Positions 63,253-64,000 of a stretch of 64,000 nucleotides of DNA are shown in pieces. Source of the stretch: Candidatus Harpocratesius repetitus. Lineage in GTDB: Archaea > Asgardarchaeota > Lokiarchaeia > Sigyniarchaeales > Promethearchaeaceae. Numbering within the stretch: the stretch's first letter is position 1; each line of letters begins with the position of its first letter. Location: positions 434,001-498,000 of the forward strand of contig JAIZWK010000001.1 of NCBI GenBank assembly GCA_021498095.1. The letters are read 5' to 3'. Both the position numbers and the translations under genes were made by a program. The notes below the pieces were generated by a model, which did not search any database, was not told the DNA's origin, and saw nothing but the letters and a program-made list of their open reading frames with translations.

Positions 63253-64000
63253 TTATTTTTGAAAAAGCGGACGTCTTTGAAAAAAAGTTCTTATCCATCT
63301 ATATCTTCGCTGAAAATGTTCGATTTCTTTGGAGGTTAACTGTGATTTTACCCGACTCATCGCTTGTTGAAGAAGTTCATGTTCTTCAGGATCATGAAAC
63401 TTCACACCCATCTGATATACAATCGAGTATAAAATAAGTGCAGAATAATAATCTTTATTTTTTTCAAATAGAATACCTTTTCGAAAAATTTCATCTTTTC
63501 TGGCAAAGAATTCGGATTCATTCAAAGATTTACGCCCACGCAGAAATACTTCTTGAAAATCTTTTAATGTTCGGTTGATATAATGTAATATTGGTAAAGT
63601 TTCAAGACTATCAAGGTTTTCTTCGTTGGGAATTGATATTTCTTCCCAATATTTAAGATCTGATTTATCTATATCATTTTTTTGTAAATTATTTAATTCA
63701 GGATAATTTGGAGGAGTATCGGGTTTAGGAATGCGTAGAGTGGTAATATTTTCTAAGGAATTTTGAGAAGATTCTACTTTTTCATAATCTTCTAATTTAA
63801 ACGTTGATTTTAATAGAGGAATACTTTTCATTGAATCGTACACAGCAGTATGTTTTAGATATTTATTAGCAAATTTCCTACCAAATAGAATAACAATAGG
63901 TATTCCAATAAGAACAATCCCTGCAATAATTATAAGGGGTATAAAAATCTGTTGAAAAATATTGCGGGTGATTTCTATTTGAATTGTGAATGAATTAGGT
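63253..64000 (-). CDS. Single-pass membrane protein, 5' end beyond window
   Basis: The frame is open from the stop at 63253 to the right edge, giving at least 248 residues; the N-terminus is missing. A GTG at 63843 is inside the frame but not the start: upstream of it lie a membrane segment (IFIPLIIIAGIVLIGIPIVILFG, about 63891-63959) and extracytoplasmic-looking residues. The cytosolic part has an unstructured section and a final helical region (YYSALILYSIVYQMG ... RYRWIRTFFQRRP). Likely a surface or sensor protein whose outer domain lies beyond the window. Confidence 0.7.
   Translation of the reverse strand, partial: PNSFTIQIEITRNIFQQIFIPLIIIAGIVLIGIPIVILFGRKFANKYLKHTAVYDSMKSIPLLKSTFKLEDYEKVESSQNSLENITTLRIPKPDTPPNYPELNNLQKNDIDKSDLKYWEEISIPNEENLDSLETLPILHYINRTLKDFQEVFLRGRKSLNESEFFARKDEIFRKGILFEKNKDYYSALILYSIVYQMGVKFHDPEEHELLQQAMSRVKSQLTSKEIEHFQRRYRWIRTFFQRRPLFQK

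Noticed and set aside
1..64000. tRNA or rRNA genes
   Set aside because: No GC-rich cloverleaf or TTCGAATC-like T-loop block stood out by eye in the intergenic DNA; a tRNA covariance scan would settle it.

Overview
The window looks archaeal, and an Asgard (Promethearchaeota) lineage is the best guess. The DNA is strongly AT-rich. It carries two tandem HMf-type histones, a proteasome alpha subunit, a HerA-type ATPase, a probable tetraether-lipid (Tes-type) radical SAM enzyme, PadR and ribbon-helix-helix regulators, and TATA-box promoters. The more eukaryote-like pieces are a Rag/Arf-like GTPase fused to a roadblock/longin-like domain (54766-55968) and a von Willebrand A protein with two RING-like zinc modules (56156-57385). 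The lineage is inferred from gene content, because no rRNA or tRNA gene was found.

Layout. 1-4.1 kb: a gene cut by the left edge, a zinc-ribbon protein, and a glycerol block (glycerophosphodiesterase, glycerol kinase). 4.2-5.9 kb: an unrecognised three-gene operon whose upstream side carries one end of a repeat family (B) found again at 45 kb. 5.9-16.6 kb: an ABC exporter (ATPase plus FtsX-type permease), a DUF4143-type ATPase, a membrane M28 peptidase, Mrp, and two convergent ArsB/NhaD-type permeases. 17.1-20.5 kb: two tandem RHH regulators that both appear to start at AUU, then a HerA-like ATPase. 20.5-33.5 kb: phosphoesterase/crotonase pair, a secreted protein with a 1,560-residue membrane alpha-solenoid, two multi-pass proteins, a PadR-HAAS pair behind a triple inverted repeat, and a membrane-tethered PD-(D/E)XK-like protein. 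33.5-36.8 kb: a cassette (helical protein, HExxH zincin, dCTP-deaminase-family protein) lying between two oppositely oriented copies of a ~289-bp MITE-like element (A). 36.9-45 kb: FHA protein, DNA methyltransferase, metallo-beta-lactamase-fold protein, histones, YhhQ-type transporter, and a CDF transporter with three cytosolic domains. 45.2-45.8 kb: a third copy of A interrupted by a 310-bp element B, with clean 4-bp target duplications. 46-50.6 kb: MoxR ATPase, TraB/ChaN-like protein, and a PAP2-fold protein lacking both catalytic histidines. 50.7-64 kb: LRR-like/zinc-ribbon protein, deoxyribosyltransferase-like protein, an Eco57I/TaqI-type methyltransferase, the Rag-like GTPase, the vWA-RING protein with a dehydrogenase and a DUF2284 protein, psmA, a helical-repeat protein, the Tes homologue, and a membrane protein cut by the right edge.

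How they work together. Several linked sets are recognisable: glycerol/phosphodiester turnover, ABC ATPase plus permease, PadR regulator plus HAAS membrane partner, and MoxR plus two partners. The most unusual observations are the twin AUU-start regulators with duplicated promoters and leaders, and the A/B MITE families, whose copies border or sit next to two unrecognised three-gene cassettes. No CRISPR array, integrase, transposase or replication origin was recognised.
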